Assembly: GCF_040892595.1 (NCBI RefSeq)
Contig: NZ_JBFRYB010000001.1
Location: 3,348,001 to 3,412,000 of the forward strand
Reading direction: 5' to 3'
DNA length: 64,000 nucleotides
DNA from: Zhongshania sp. R06B22
GTDB lineage: Bacteria > Pseudomonadota > Gammaproteobacteria > Pseudomonadales > Spongiibacteraceae
In this document: positions 1 through 9,436 of the stretch, piece after piece
Numbering within the stretch: the first letter of the stretch is position 1
Layout: every line of letters starts with the position of its first letter
Translations under genes and position numbers: made by a program
The notes under the pieces: generated by a model
The model's input: the letters and a program-made list of their open reading frames with translations, nothing else
Databases searched by the model: none
Told to the model about the DNA's origin: nothing

Positions 1-669
1 GGTATTAGGACATTCATCAAACTGATCTACCACGCGGTCGCCGTCAGAATCTTTGGGTTGCACTTCAACTTGTTTGTAAACGATTTTCTCAACGACGACT
101 TGCTGTTTCTCTTGAGCTTTACCCAAAGCAACTTCCAAGCCCAAACCAAAACGGATATCAGATCGACCGTCTAAATAGTCATCCTGAACATAGCGCGCTT
201 CGCCACGGTAACGCAGCCATTGCAAGTCTAGAATACGGCCTACAAATCCTAGGCCGACATTCCAGTAGAAGGAATCTTCGTCGAGCGCATCCGGCACAAC
301 GTCATTCTCGGCCACACCAACCCCAGCTAAAATGAACGGCGTGAATTGCTCTCTATCACCAAAGCCATACTGAAGGTCTACACCACCACCGGATTGGTAG
401 AAATCACTGCCATTGTTGTCGCCCGTTTCAAAAGTGTTATCAAAATACAGGCCTTCAATATACAGCCGATCGGACAAGGGAAAAGCAACACCTAACTGCC
501 AGCCATTATTAGTAGATTCAACATTTCGGTCAGAATCGGCATTAGTCATCGTGCCAAGACCATATATATGAGGGTACGTTACGTCCTCGCCAGCTAAAGC
601 AGAGACAGAAATTCCACCGAGCACACACAAGAACAAAAACGGAACAGCTAGACCAATGCCTTTATACAT
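1..669 (-). CDS. OmpA-like outer-membrane beta-barrel protein, 3' end outside window (partial)
   Basis: The minus-strand frame is open from an ATG at 669 to the window edge, giving 223 codons with no stop, so the C-terminus is missing. The protein starts with a signal peptide (hydrophobic stretch of about residues 5-24, then ALAGED). A barrel-like region follows, alternating aromatic and glycine residues and full of terms typical of OmpA-like transmembrane domains. At the cut end lies a thrombospondin type 3 calcium-binding repeat (DSDGDRVVDQFDECPNT). That repeat usually precedes a peptidoglycan-binding OmpA C-terminal domain, so I expect such a domain beyond the edge. A GAGG ribosome site sits seven bases before the ATG. 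It probably anchors the outer membrane to the wall. Family assignment is good; the specific role is unknown. Confidence 0.8.
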   Translation of the reverse strand, partial: MYKGIGLAVPFLFLCVLGGISVSALAGEDVTYPHIYGLGTMTNADSDRNVESTNNGWQLGVAFPLSDRLYIEGLYFDNTFETGDNNGSDFYQSGGGVDLQYGFGDREQFTPFILAGVGVAENDVVPDALDEDSFYWNVGLGFVGRILDLQWLRYRGEARYVQDDYLDGRSDIRFGLGLEVALGKAQEKQQVVVEKIVYKQVEVQPKDSDGDRVVDQFDECPNT

Positions 670-1045
670 CCCCAAACCTCAAAAATTATTTTTGCTATTA
701 TTTTTGCTATGAGCCCCATACGCAGCGTCCCTTGCTTTGCTTTCAGCCCAAGACATCCATAAGTATAAATACCTATTGACTCTAATATATCAACCTGAGT
801 ATCTCGCAAAAGCTAACAGTTGTTAATGGGGAATGAAAAAATTACCGAACTTTTTGCCTAATCCACTAAGATTGCACCGCAATGAAGCGCAACAATATGA
901 GTATAAAGCGATCTTATTTAATAGTTATTCGAATCACCTGCACAGCGCCAGTAGCTGTGCACTCATAAAAAAGCGGAACACCATAGGAGATTATTACATT
1001 AAAGTAATGCGAGAGCAGAAAAATAGCGCAGAAGTATGACCGCGA
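670..1045. other. Intergenic region upstream of the OmpA-like gene
   Basis: This 376-base AT-rich gap holds an exact tandem duplication of a 12-mer, ATTATTTTTGCT, at 685-696 and 697-708. A candidate minus-strand promoter has TTGATA at 788-793 and TATTTA at 766-771, 16 bases apart. A 68-codon plus-strand frame at 833-1039 has no family resemblance or ribosome site and is not called. I see no bioD terminator. Confidence 0.4.
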
Positions 1046-1735
1046 TCACAAAATAGAAATATCCAAACAAGCTGCAACAGCGTCTGCAGCCCGCTGGTCT
1101 TGCGCTAGATAAGGGACGACACCAATGCACGGTGCGTCCAGCATGGCTTTTAAGGTGGCAAGGTTTTCTTCAAAACAAGACATACCTGGATCTATCTGAT
1201 TTGCTACCCAGCCCGCTAAACGCAAACCGTCCGCTCGGATAGCCTCTGCGGTAAGCAATGCATGATTAATACAACCCAACCTCATACCGACCACAAGAAT
1301 AACCGGAGTTTGCAACTCAGATGCTAGGCCCGACAGCAACTCATGGCGATTTAAGGGGACCCGCCAACCGCCGGCGCCCTCAATCAAAACAAGGTCTGCC
1401 GACTGCATCATCACCCCGCGACAGATGCCCGCGAGCTGAGAAACCGTTATCCGCTTACCAGCTTGTTCCGCCGCGATATGGGGCGCAATAGCCGGTTCCA
1501 GCAATACCGGGTTAACCTGCTGATACGGCAATACTTCTGTCATCGCCGCCATCAACATGAGGGCATCTTCATTGCGCAAACCGTTGTCTGTTAGCTCTGC
1601 ACCAGCAGCAACCGGCTTTATCGCAAAAGTCCGCAAACCCCGTAACGCGGCAGCTCTTAGTAAACCGCAAGCAACCAGGGTCTTGCCAACATCGGTATCG
1701 GTACCGCTAATAAAGTAATGTCGGCTAGGCAGCAT
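1046..1735 (-). CDS. bioD: Dethiobiotin synthetase
   Basis: BioD closes the ureido ring of 7,8-diaminononanoate with ATP and CO2 to make dethiobiotin, the step before BioB, in the cytosol. The 229-residue length fits the family. The P-loop variant GTDTDVGKT is at residues 11-19, and the EGAGGW motif that follows the second conserved region is near residue 120. It lies 28 bases after the YjbH-family gene and is probably cotranscribed with it. The rest of the biotin genes start 3.7 kb upstream on the same strand, so bioD has been separated from them by two envelope genes. bioA is not in the window. Identification is firm. Confidence 0.96.
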   Translation of the reverse strand: MLPSRHYFISGTDTDVGKTLVACGLLRAAALRGLRTFAIKPVAAGAELTDNGLRNEDALMLMAAMTEVLPYQQVNPVLLEPAIAPHIAAEQAGKRITVSQLAGICRGVMMQSADLVLIEGAGGWRVPLNRHELLSGLASELQTPVILVVGMRLGCINHALLTAEAIRADGLRLAGWVANQIDPGMSCFEENLATLKAMLDAPCIGVVPYLAQDQRAADAVAACLDISIL

Positions 1736-1763
1736 GAAATACTTCGACCCTTATCATCAAGGT

Positions 1764-3881
1764 TTATTTTTCAACACCAAAGGTCTGCCAGGCTTCACGC
1801 AGACGCTCTTGATTCGCGCGGATATAGGCCGGACTCAAACGGTCGCCATTAAAATAGCCGTTACGTAAATTGAAAAACTCTGTCGGAATACCGTTGGGGC
1901 CAAACACCAGGCGATTGACCGGCTCACCCAATATAGTATTAATGTCGTAGCGCCAGCTTGGGGTACCTGTTATCTGAACCCCTGCGACCCGACCAACATC
2001 CTTGCGGGGTGTTAACGGTATAGTAAATCCAATACCAGCAAAATTATTACCCTCAGACTTTTTATAAATCAGATGTAGGCGCGTGTCGCCAATATGCTGA
2101 GTAAAGTCAATTTTATAACCCGAATCTTCGTTGTAAAACTCACCAGCGGTCACATTAATCTCGCTATTGGTGCTCTGGAAGAAATAGCGCCATGAGGCTA
2201 AGCGGGCATTACGGGTAATACTCGAATCATGCTTATCTTCAAAGTCAGTAAGAATAATACGGAAGCGATTCCGGCCATCACCTGGCTCCCAGCGACTCTC
2301 CAAGGATACACCATCACTAAAGTCGAAAAATCGACCGTAAGAAATCATGGTAGTAAAACCACGCCCCAAACGGAAAGTTTGACTGATAACGCGATCTTTT
2401 ACACCATCGCGTATCCGCTGCTCCCTGAATACACCACCGAAAATACCGTCTTTGGTGAAATCATCGGTTTCTTGAACAGACCAATTCCTTGAAATATTAA
2501 ATGCCGCACCCTGCCATAAAGGCACAACAACATCTGTTCGTGCCGCCAATGAGTAATCAAAAACACCAAACTCTGTGCCTAAGGTCGATGAAACAATGGG
2601 TTTGAGCATTACGGTTGGGCGAAATGCCAAATACTCCTTCACATCCTCAAAAGTAGACTGAACAACGTTAACACCGCTGCGACGACGCAATTTACTCGTT
2701 GGCGCCGCAACCATCACCGACTCTGGCAAGCCACCCCTACCATTCATAAACGCATCCCAAGCTCCAACCTCGCCACCAAGGCCAAAAACCGGGATACCGT
2801 ATTTTTCAAGCTGCAAATAAAACCGATCGCCCTCCGGCAATATAGAGGCCGCCATACCGATTGCGACCGCCAAGCCGTCAATGACGTTATTGTTATAACT
2901 AAGGTTCTCAAAGGCGATAATCCACTCGCGACCGTAGCGTTGAACACGCACTTTTTCTAAGTTTGCGGCAATGAACTCGCGCTTTAGCTGAGCCTCGTTC
3001 TCTATGCGCGCACGCACATTTGGATCTACAATTTCAGAATCCGGAGGATACAGCAGTGGATTTTTTTCAAGCTCCGGATCTAAGCCATACTGCTCCTCAA
3101 CCACAGCAACAGAGCGGGCGGCTAGGGCAACTCGGGGTTGGTCTTTTGGCAACGTACGCTGATATTTTTGTCCCAGTGGAATCTTTACATTAAAACCGTA
3201 CCAATCATTTCTACCATCGACGCCCTCTTCGCCCGACAGCATCCATAACATCGAGGCCTTCCAGCCCGCTGGCAATAACGAATCTGGTGTCGACAAGCGA
3301 ACACCGGTATTTTGCGAGTGACCATCATCCTCAAGTATCACGCTCAGCCATTCTGCGGCGGCGTATTCAACACCACCAAAAACCCCATCTAGGCGCAGAG
3401 TTTGACCGGCACGACCATCATATTGACCAAAACCCAAGGTCGAACGGAACTTGCCATATTGCCACGTTGTTACTGCGTATTTGGTATCGTATTCATTAAT
3501 TGCACCGCCAAAATCCTGCTCACCAATGGCAAAGGAGACGCCATTTAGTAGCTCCCAAGGCAATTGTAATTTAACGTTGAATGATAGGTCAGAACCACCC
3601 GCAGTCGACCTACCGGTGACATTTCTCCCTGCGATTTCAATATGAGGGAAAATCCCTGCACCGATATTAATATCGTTCCCTTGATCGTTTAATTTTCGAA
3701 TGCGCGAATACCGCCCATCAATCTGGGCATCCCAAGCAACCGTAGATGTTCCGTATTCTAAAACCGAGGCATCAGGAACGTTAAACAAACCGCTCATACC
3801 CTGCATATTCATATTTCCCTGCGCATAACCAAGAGCTGGCACAGCAGAGCACAAGATAAAAGTAGCTATATTCTTATTCAA
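1764..3881 (-). CDS. YjbH-family outer-membrane protein (exopolysaccharide-associated)
   Basis: This roughly 705-residue exported protein matches the YjbH family. In E. coli that family belongs to the yjbEFGH exopolysaccharide operon and is thought to form an outer-membrane barrel. The N-terminus carries MQGMSGLFNVPDASVLEYG, then long amphipathic strands with many Gly and aromatic residues to the end. I place the start at a TTG at 3881: an AGAGG site lies six bases before it, and the product then begins MNKNIATFILCSAVPALGYAQ, a clean signal peptide. An ATG at 3899 has no ribosome site. The gene sits between a Gly-rich lipoprotein gene and bioD. No glycosyltransferase or Wza/Wzc gene is nearby, so the polymer, if any, is unknown. 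Confidence 0.8.
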   Translation of the reverse strand: MNKNIATFILCSAVPALGYAQGNMNMQGMSGLFNVPDASVLEYGTSTVAWDAQIDGRYSRIRKLNDQGNDINIGAGIFPHIEIAGRNVTGRSTAGGSDLSFNVKLQLPWELLNGVSFAIGEQDFGGAINEYDTKYAVTTWQYGKFRSTLGFGQYDGRAGQTLRLDGVFGGVEYAAAEWLSVILEDDGHSQNTGVRLSTPDSLLPAGWKASMLWMLSGEEGVDGRNDWYGFNVKIPLGQKYQRTLPKDQPRVALAARSVAVVEEQYGLDPELEKNPLLYPPDSEIVDPNVRARIENEAQLKREFIAANLEKVRVQRYGREWIIAFENLSYNNNVIDGLAVAIGMAASILPEGDRFYLQLEKYGIPVFGLGGEVGAWDAFMNGRGGLPESVMVAAPTSKLRRRSGVNVVQSTFEDVKEYLAFRPTVMLKPIVSSTLGTEFGVFDYSLAARTDVVVPLWQGAAFNISRNWSVQETDDFTKDGIFGGVFREQRIRDGVKDRVISQTFRLGRGFTTMISYGRFFDFSDGVSLESRWEPGDGRNRFRIILTDFEDKHDSSITRNARLASWRYFFQSTNSEINVTAGEFYNEDSGYKIDFTQHIGDTRLHLIYKKSEGNNFAGIGFTIPLTPRKDVGRVAGVQITGTPSWRYDINTILGEPVNRLVFGPNGIPTEFFNLRNGYFNGDRLSPAYIRANQERLREAWQTFGVEK

Positions 3882-3945
3882 TGAACACCTCTTTTCCATT
3901 TAGCGCGGCACTATAATTTGAGCCAAATATAATTCACTAATACAT

Positions 3946-3974
3946 AAAAAAAGGGCGACTGCAAAGCCGCCCTT
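3946..3974 (-). terminator. Rho-independent terminator after the Gly-rich lipoprotein gene
   Basis: On the minus strand AAGGGCG (3974-3968) pairs with CGCCCTT (3957-3951) around a ten-base loop, and a run of T follows to 3946. It lies 24 bases after the lipoprotein stop codon, so that gene is probably transcribed separately from the YjbH-family gene and bioD downstream. Confidence 0.8.
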
Positions 3975-3997
3975 CTTATCGTTACTACCGGCAAATA

Positions 3998-4963
3998 TCA
4001 ACCGCCGCTAGCGCCAGCGCCACCAGTACCAGCACCACTACCGCCGCTACCGCCGCTACCGCCACCGCCGGTACCACCAGTACCACCAGTACCACCTGCA
4101 CAGCCTGCAATAGTTGGCTTAGTAGCTGCGCCACCTGTAGGTGCCGTGCTAGGAGCCGTTAAAGGATGGCCTTTCGCTCCTTTGCCAGTCATATACGCTT
4201 GAGCGCGATTGAATAAGTTATCAACCACATCCTGAGGAATAGCAGTCCCACCGGCAATCGCCGCAGATACTTCTTGAGCTAGCGCTGCAGGAGAAATTGC
4301 AGGGCTTCTCTCACTAGCAACTAGAGCTAAGCCAGCCAAATAAGCAGCGTAGATGTCTGCTGGGGTTCCAGCACTTAAATCCTCATCCCCAGTTACAACC
4401 GGAGTGGGTCCAGCCAAGAAATCTAAACCGGAAGCACTTTCATATAAACCAGGGGCAATGCGATCGGCAATCTCCTTCAGGGAAAGCGACAAAGTCTCAA
4501 CCCGCTGGCAACTTGCAGGCGTGATGCTTTTGTACAAGGAAACGGCAAATTCAGTGAACGGCGTTACCGCCCAGTTATTGCCCACTAAGGCAAATGTTGC
4601 AGCATCAGGCATAATTGAACGAAGGATATCATTGTTGGCAATTAAACCAGCACTAGGATTCGCTTCATCAACATAACTACCACCAGTACAGGTGACAACT
4701 AATGGATATTCACTAGGTACGGTTACTATAGTAAAGTCCACTCGACCATCAGGGCCAGTTTTAAACGAACGGGTACCGTTAGCAATTGTTGTTACTAGAC
4801 AGTCTGCACCAACTAAAGCACCTTGCGCCGCTGTAATGCTGGCCATTATTGTCTGTGGCGCATTCCCATCAGCTTTCTTGTCGGAACCACAACCAACGAT
4901 AACACCCGCTGACAAAACACCTGCCGCAAGCAATTTAAGCCGCGTACTATTAAACATATTCAT
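3998..4963 (-). CDS. Exported lipoprotein with glycine-rich C-terminal tail, function unknown
   Basis: I do not recognise this 321-residue protein. The chosen ATG at 4963 has a GGAG six bases upstream; an in-frame ATG at 4987 would add eight residues. A signal peptide ends in the lipobox VIVGC, so the mature protein should be lipid-anchored. The middle resembles a small Ig- or carboxypeptidase-regulatory-like fold (GALVGADCLVTT, GPDGRVDFTI) followed by a helical region. The last about 40 residues are almost only Gly, Ser, Thr and Ala (GGTGGTGG, GGSGGSGGSG), encoded by near-identical 9-base units. Such tails are easily expanded or contracted and are often cell-surface spacers. It lies upstream of the YjbH-family gene, so a surface or exopolysaccharide link is possible but unproven. 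Confidence 0.65.
   Translation of the reverse strand: MNMFNSTRLKLLAAGVLSAGVIVGCGSDKKADGNAPQTIMASITAAQGALVGADCLVTTIANGTRSFKTGPDGRVDFTIVTVPSEYPLVVTCTGGSYVDEANPSAGLIANNDILRSIMPDAATFALVGNNWAVTPFTEFAVSLYKSITPASCQRVETLSLSLKEIADRIAPGLYESASGLDFLAGPTPVVTGDEDLSAGTPADIYAAYLAGLALVASERSPAISPAALAQEVSAAIAGGTAIPQDVVDNLFNRAQAYMTGKGAKGHPLTAPSTAPTGGAATKPTIAGCAGGTGGTGGTGGGGSGGSGGSGAGTGGAGASGG
4020..4107. repeat. Imperfect short tandem repeats coding the Gly/Ser/Thr tail
   Basis: On the plus strand, units such as TACCGCCGC and ACCACCAGT recur in tandem with few substitutions, always in multiples of three so the frame is kept. They code GGS and GGT repeats of the lipoprotein tail, where length variation between strains would be expected. 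Confidence 0.6.
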
Positions 4964-5497
4964 ATTAAACTCCATTTCCATTCTCAAGACAGATTATTGC
5001 CAGCTTTGGCAGCAGATCGCTGCCCCACCCCTTTAATGGCATAAGGTTAAAAGACCTTAGCCAAACATTCAATCTCTAAGTCGCTGAATATTTTGTCATT
5101 GCTCGGCAATATTCACAACTACAACCAGCGGCACTAACTCACAACTTCGACTTTAGGAGCACATTAAGCGCTGCGGAAATCGTTTTCAAGACTAAATGCC
5201 AGCGAAACAAACTAGACTGCAACCAATACACACATGCCACTTACAAGACAGACGTGCTAGAACACTAGCCACTTTGAGTGGCATTTTTATTAAAATCACA
5301 TCTATATGAGCTAAACTTAGCAAAAGATGCGCCACAAGCCTTATTACTGCATTCGCAGCGCGAAATTCACCGCAAACCGCCCGCCGACGCAATAAAAATT
5401 GAGCTTACTTTACTATAAAGTCAATATATCCGCACCAGAATAATGCGACCTCACAAGCTGCGCGCAACAAAAGGGCATAATAGGCTAGAAACTTGCC
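4964..5497. other. Intergenic region between bioHC and the Gly-rich lipoprotein gene
   Basis: About 530 bases without a convincing gene. At 5407-5421 there is an inverted repeat, ACTTTA-CTA-TAAAGT, overlapping a minus-strand TTGACT; this could be promoter or operator sequence for the lipoprotein gene, but no good -10 box follows. A double hairpin with a T tract on the plus strand is listed separately. A 66-codon minus-strand frame at 5192-5392 has biased, unfamiliar composition and is not called. Confidence 0.4.
5256..5289 (+). terminator. Orphan terminator-like double hairpin
   Basis: On the plus strand a small hairpin (GCTAG-AACA-CTAGC) runs into a second one, GCCACT-TTG-AGTGGC at 5268-5282, directly followed by ATTTTTATT. 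This is the form of an intrinsic terminator, yet every neighbouring gene is on the minus strand. It could end a small RNA or an antisense transcript. Confidence 0.45.
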
Positions 5498-7075
5498 TTA
5501 CTTAGTGCAGCGCAAATACCAAACCTGGTAGGTAGCCGGTAAACGTCCGCCAGGCTCTCTGAACTGCTCATAGGCGGCAGTGAGTGCTTTAATCCGTCCG
5601 CGACTCGTCAAGCCACCAGGGCGACCACTATTTACATTATGAGCGCCAATGTTTTTCAGTTCGCGGGTTAAATCCGACAAACGCTCGTATTGCATAAGCT
5701 CGCGCACTTCCTGCCATTCCTCAACTTTTAGCCCTGCATTTTCAATAGCGGACAAAATTTCTGGCTGCGGGGCAAATTGATTCACATGCTCGTATCCGTC
5801 CACCCGCCGCCATGACTCACGTAACTCATGCAATGTGTCGGGACCCAGTGTTGCGATAACTGCTGAGCCGCCGGGTTTTAACACACGCTCAATCTCCGCA
5901 TACACGGCCGGTAAATTCTCACACCACTGCAGCGCTAAACTCGAGAAAATTTGATTGACACTGCTATCGGTCAAGGGAAGATCTTCGGCGTCAGCACACA
6001 ACCATCCGTCAGCAAAAGCTGCGTAACGTCCTTTTGCATATGCCAACATTCCGGGGGCAAGATCCCCCGCCAGCAACTTCCCGCCACCTATATATTGACG
6101 CAGAGCTGGTAAGCTATAGCCGGTGCCGCAGCCGAGATCCAGCAGTGTTTCGCTCGGCAATGCGGGCAAGAATGAGACTAATTTATCGGCAATACGCCGT
6201 TGAAGCTGTGCGGCGCCATCATAGCTCGACGCCGCCCTGCTGAAAGATCGACCAATGTCAGACTTATTAAGATGGTAGGGCTTGGCATCGTCGAGTAGCT
6301 GCCACGAATTGACGAAATCGACGACTGTGTCAATAAATTCTTGAGGCGACGACAGAAAGGGAATGTGACCGCAGCCCATCATGACACTGCATTTGTGGTC
6401 GGCATAATTCGCAGCAAACAACTCAGCGCTAGCCACCGGCACAAGCGCATCCTCGGAGCCAAAAACATGTATTACCGGACACCGAATCGCCGCCAGCGCT
6501 GCACAGTTATCTAAAGCATTTAAATACTTGAGCCCCTGAGTAAGCGCCGAGGCATTCACCGGTATTGGCTGGCGCCTCAAAATAGCGGCTACCGAGTCTG
6601 CACGCTGATCGCCTAAAAGCTGTAATGACCGAAAGCGGCGCAGCCCCTTTACTACGTTCTTTTCAATCGCCGCCTCAAAGGCAAGGAAATCTGCCGATGG
6701 CATTGCCGCGGGCCAAACTTCATCTGCGACAAATACCGCGTTGCTCGCCACCGTAATTAAAGCACTAACGCGTTCGGGATATTTTGCGGCTATCGCCGTG
6801 GCAAACATCCCACCCAATGACCACCCACAGTAAATAGCCGAATCAGGAAGCACCGGCAAAAGCTGTTCAATCACTGAAGACGTGTCATCACCAGCGCTGC
6901 AGGCTGGACTGCGGCCACAGCTCGGCAGATCAATTAAAGTAATATGAAAGTGCCGCCGCAAGGGGGGAATGATACTTCGCCAAATTTCAGCGTCACTCGC
7001 CCAGCCGTGTAGCAATACCAGCTCAGCAGCGCCACTGCGGTAAGCGGCAAGGCGCTCACGATAAATCACCGTCAT
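5498..7075 (-). CDS. bioHC: Bifunctional biotin synthesis protein BioHC: pimeloyl-ACP methyl ester esterase fused to malonyl-ACP methyltransferase
   Basis: Residues 1-260 are an alpha/beta hydrolase of the BioH type, with HGW at 23-25, nucleophile Ser86 in GWSLGG, and a likely Asp209 and His237 (GCGHIPF). Residues 270-525 are a SAM methyltransferase of the BioC type, with motif [10 protein letters not shown] at 311-319 and the BioC start [13 protein letters not shown]. BioC methylates malonyl-ACP to prime fatty-acid-like synthesis of pimelate, and BioH later removes that methyl ester, so one chain carries the opening and closing steps. BioHC fusions are known in relatives such as Saccharophagus. 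The ATGA overlap with bioF indicates translational coupling. Both active sites appear intact. Confidence 0.95.
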   Translation of the reverse strand: MTVIYRERLAAYRSGAAELVLLHGWASDAEIWRSIIPPLRRHFHITLIDLPSCGRSPACSAGDDTSSVIEQLLPVLPDSAIYCGWSLGGMFATAIAAKYPERVSALITVASNAVFVADEVWPAAMPSADFLAFEAAIEKNVVKGLRRFRSLQLLGDQRADSVAAILRRQPIPVNASALTQGLKYLNALDNCAALAAIRCPVIHVFGSEDALVPVASAELFAANYADHKCSVMMGCGHIPFLSSPQEFIDTVVDFVNSWQLLDDAKPYHLNKSDIGRSFSRAASSYDGAAQLQRRIADKLVSFLPALPSETLLDLGCGTGYSLPALRQYIGGGKLLAGDLAPGMLAYAKGRYAAFADGWLCADAEDLPLTDSSVNQIFSSLALQWCENLPAVYAEIERVLKPGGSAVIATLGPDTLHELRESWRRVDGYEHVNQFAPQPEILSAIENAGLKVEEWQEVRELMQYERLSDLTRELKNIGAHNVNSGRPGGLTSRGRIKALTAAYEQFREPGGRLPATYQVWYLRCTK

Positions 7076-8262
7076 GGGAGCTGTGCCGTAACACGCAACG
7101 CTGAAGGAAGCACCTTGTGCAAGGCTGCAAGCAATACGTCTACATCTGCCACTGAGTGTCCAGCAGTTATGGTGATACGCAGCCGAGATTGCCCAACTGC
7201 AACCGTAGGTGGGCGAATAGCAGACACAAGCACACCCTCGGCCTCTAAGCCGGCACTTATCGTCATCGCAAGTGCTTCATCACCCACTAATAAAGGCTGA
7301 ATCGCCGTATTCGACGCCATCAATGGCAGGGCTAACTTCGCAGCGCCATCTTTGAAGTGGCTTATCAACGCCATTAAATGCTCGCGACGCCAAGATTCGG
7401 AGCTAAGTAAATCCAAGCTGGCCAAGCTCGCCGCTGCCACAGCAGGCGGCATCGCGGTGGTATATATATAGGGCCGAGCAAACTGGATCAAACTCTCAAT
7501 CAATAACTCACTGCCCGCAATAAACGCCCCAAAACTGCCAATGCCCTTACCCAATGTACCCATCAGTACCGGTAGCTGATCCTGATCCAGGCCGAAGAGC
7601 TCACAACACCCTGCACCGCCGTGCCCAAGCACGCCGAAACCATGGGCATCATCCGCCATTAAATACGCATCATATTTCTTGGCCAATGCCGCCAATTCAG
7701 GCAAGGGTGCAATATCGCCATCCATGCTAAAAACAGCGTCAACCACCAGTAAACGCTGACCGGAAGCCGGCAGTTTTTTTAGCCGGCGCTCAAGATCGTC
7801 TAGATCGTTGTGATGAAAACGCTGGAATTTCGCGCCGCTTAGAAGGCCCGCGTCGAGCAAGGAAGCATGATTTAAACGATCTTCTAAAATATGATCGCCT
7901 TTGCCCATCAACGCAGTAACAGTGCCCAGGTTGGCCATATAGCCGGTAGAAAACAGCAGGGCGCGATCTCGCCCAGTCACTTCGGCAAGACGCTCTTCTA
8001 AGCGGTGGTGCACCGCGGAATGGCCGCAAACAAGATGCGATGCACCACCGCCAACACCATAGGTTTGAGCGGCATGCTGCATCGCCGCCACGAGCTGCGG
8101 GTGATTGGCCAATCCAAGGTAGTCGTTACTGCAGAACAATAGAACTTCGCGCCCATCGACAATAACCCGCGGACCCTGCGCTGTTTCAAGCACACGCCGT
8201 TTTCGGTAGCGAGATTGTTGATGGCGCTCTGTCAGCCGGCGCTGCAGAGCCTCAATCATCAT
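7072..8262 (-). CDS. bioF: 8-amino-7-oxononanoate synthase
   Basis: BioF is a PLP enzyme that condenses pimeloyl-ACP with alanine to give 8-amino-7-oxononanoate and CO2. Its 396 residues fit the family. The PLP-contacting DDAHG motif is at 204-208, the Schiff-base lysine is Lys239 in GTLGKG, and the [11 protein letters not shown] substrate loop is at 71-81. The start could be either of two adjacent ATGs. It overlaps bioHC by four bases and lies 21 bases after bioB, so bioB, bioF and bioHC form one transcription unit. Identification is firm. Confidence 0.96.
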   Translation of the reverse strand: MMIEALQRRLTERHQQSRYRKRRVLETAQGPRVIVDGREVLLFCSNDYLGLANHPQLVAAMQHAAQTYGVGGGASHLVCGHSAVHHRLEERLAEVTGRDRALLFSTGYMANLGTVTALMGKGDHILEDRLNHASLLDAGLLSGAKFQRFHHNDLDDLERRLKKLPASGQRLLVVDAVFSMDGDIAPLPELAALAKKYDAYLMADDAHGFGVLGHGGAGCCELFGLDQDQLPVLMGTLGKGIGSFGAFIAGSELLIESLIQFARPYIYTTAMPPAVAAASLASLDLLSSESWRREHLMALISHFKDGAAKLALPLMASNTAIQPLLVGDEALAMTISAGLEAEGVLVSAIRPPTVAVGQSRLRITITAGHSVADVDVLLAALHKVLPSALRVTAQLP

Positions 8263-8283
8263 AATTAACTAGCCCGATGAGGC

Positions 8284-9342
8284 CTATGCCGTTGCGTCGT
8301 AAAAGAAGCGGTCGTTCTGCGCTTGCTCAACCGCGCCCAACAAGGCATCACTTTCCGCCTCATCACTATGTTCAACATGACGCTCTTCAGGCTTTATTCC
8401 TAAACGACCAAACAACTCCAAGTCTTTATTGGCTTTTGGATTTGGCGTTGTTAATAGCTTTTCCCCATAGAAAATCGAGTTGGCACCCGCAAAATAAGCC
8501 AGCGCATGCATTTCCTCGTTCATTGATTCACGGCCTGCTGACAAACGCACATGTGATTGCGGCATCATAATTCGCGCTACCGCGATAGTCCGAATAAAAT
8601 CAAAGGGATCTAAATCGGCCAAATTAGCCATTGGCGTGCCTTCCACTTTCACCAACATATTAATGGGCACACTCTCCGGCTGCACCGGCAAATTAGCCAA
8701 CTGCAATAACAAGCCGGCGCGGTCTTTGATCGATTCACCCATGCCGACAATGCCACCGCTACACACTTTAATACCGGCGTCACGGACATTACTCAAAGTA
8801 CCCAATCTATCTTGGTAGGTACGTGTGGTAATGATTTCACCGTAAAACTCTGGCGAGGTATCTAAGTTGTGGTTGTAATAATCCAAACCCGACTCGGCAA
8901 GTTCTGATGCCTGCTCACCCGTTAACATGCCCAAGGTCATGCAGGTTTCTAGGCCCATTTCTTTCACGCCCCTCACCATCGCCGTAACATATGGCATATC
9001 TTTCTTTTTCGGTGAGCGCCACGCGGCCCCCATGCAAAACCGGGTAGCACCAGACGCCTTAGCGGCAACCGCTTCGGCCAGCACTTTCTCGACTGCCATT
9101 AACTTTTCGTTCTCAAGCCCGGTGTCATAACGGTTGCTCTGAGGGCAATACTTGCAATCTTCAGGGCATGCGCCGGTTTTAATCGACAGCAAGGTGCTGA
9201 CCTGAACCGCATTGGGATCAAAATTAGCGCGGTGTACCGACTGCGCTTGAAACAACAAATCATTAAATGGCTGAGCAAATAAAGCCTGAACTTCTTCACT
9301 GGTCCAGTCTGTGCGAATTGTCGTTAAAGCGGCGGTAGTCAT
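8284..9342 (-). CDS. bioB: Biotin synthase
   Basis: BioB is a radical-SAM enzyme that inserts sulfur into dethiobiotin, using a 4Fe-4S cluster for SAM cleavage and a 2Fe-2S cluster as sulfur donor. The CxxxCxxC motif appears in [13 protein letters not shown], and the RLSAGRE motif holding the 2Fe-2S arginine ligand is intact. I prefer the ATG at 9342 (352 residues); an upstream in-frame GTG at 9357 would add five residues and has no ribosome site. It is the first gene of the bioB-bioF-bioHC operon, with a good promoter just upstream and comF divergent. Confidence 0.97.
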   Translation of the reverse strand: MTTAALTTIRTDWTSEEVQALFAQPFNDLLFQAQSVHRANFDPNAVQVSTLLSIKTGACPEDCKYCPQSNRYDTGLENEKLMAVEKVLAEAVAAKASGATRFCMGAAWRSPKKKDMPYVTAMVRGVKEMGLETCMTLGMLTGEQASELAESGLDYYNHNLDTSPEFYGEIITTRTYQDRLGTLSNVRDAGIKVCSGGIVGMGESIKDRAGLLLQLANLPVQPESVPINMLVKVEGTPMANLADLDPFDFIRTIAVARIMMPQSHVRLSAGRESMNEEMHALAYFAGANSIFYGEKLLTTPNPKANKDLELFGRLGIKPEERHVEHSDEAESDALLGAVEQAQNDRFFYDATA

Positions 9343-9393
9343 GATAAAGTCCAACACGAAGTTTGTTTAATTTGGCTTACTTTTAGAGCAGCA

Positions 9394-9421
9394 ATAATAA
9401 AGGCTTACAGCAAGCTGTCAA
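9394..9421 (-). promoter_or_regulatory. Sigma-70 promoter of bioB with an internal dyad
   Basis: On the minus strand TTGACA (9421-9416) and TATTAT (9399-9394) are 16 bases apart, near consensus. The spacer and -35 edge contain the dyad ACAGC-AA-GCTGT at 9407-9418, well placed for a repressor. It does not match the BirA operator of enteric bacteria (TTGTAAACC half-sites), so the regulator is uncertain. Confidence 0.7.
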
Positions 9422-9436
9422 CCAGCAAGGATGCCC

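Noticed and set aside
833..1039. 68-codon plus-strand frame
   Set aside because: No ribosome site, no family resemblance, overlaps a promoter region and has unusual composition.
5192..5392. 66-codon minus-strand frame with Leu-rich stretch
   Set aside because: No ribosome site and no similarity; it spans the terminator-like hairpins.
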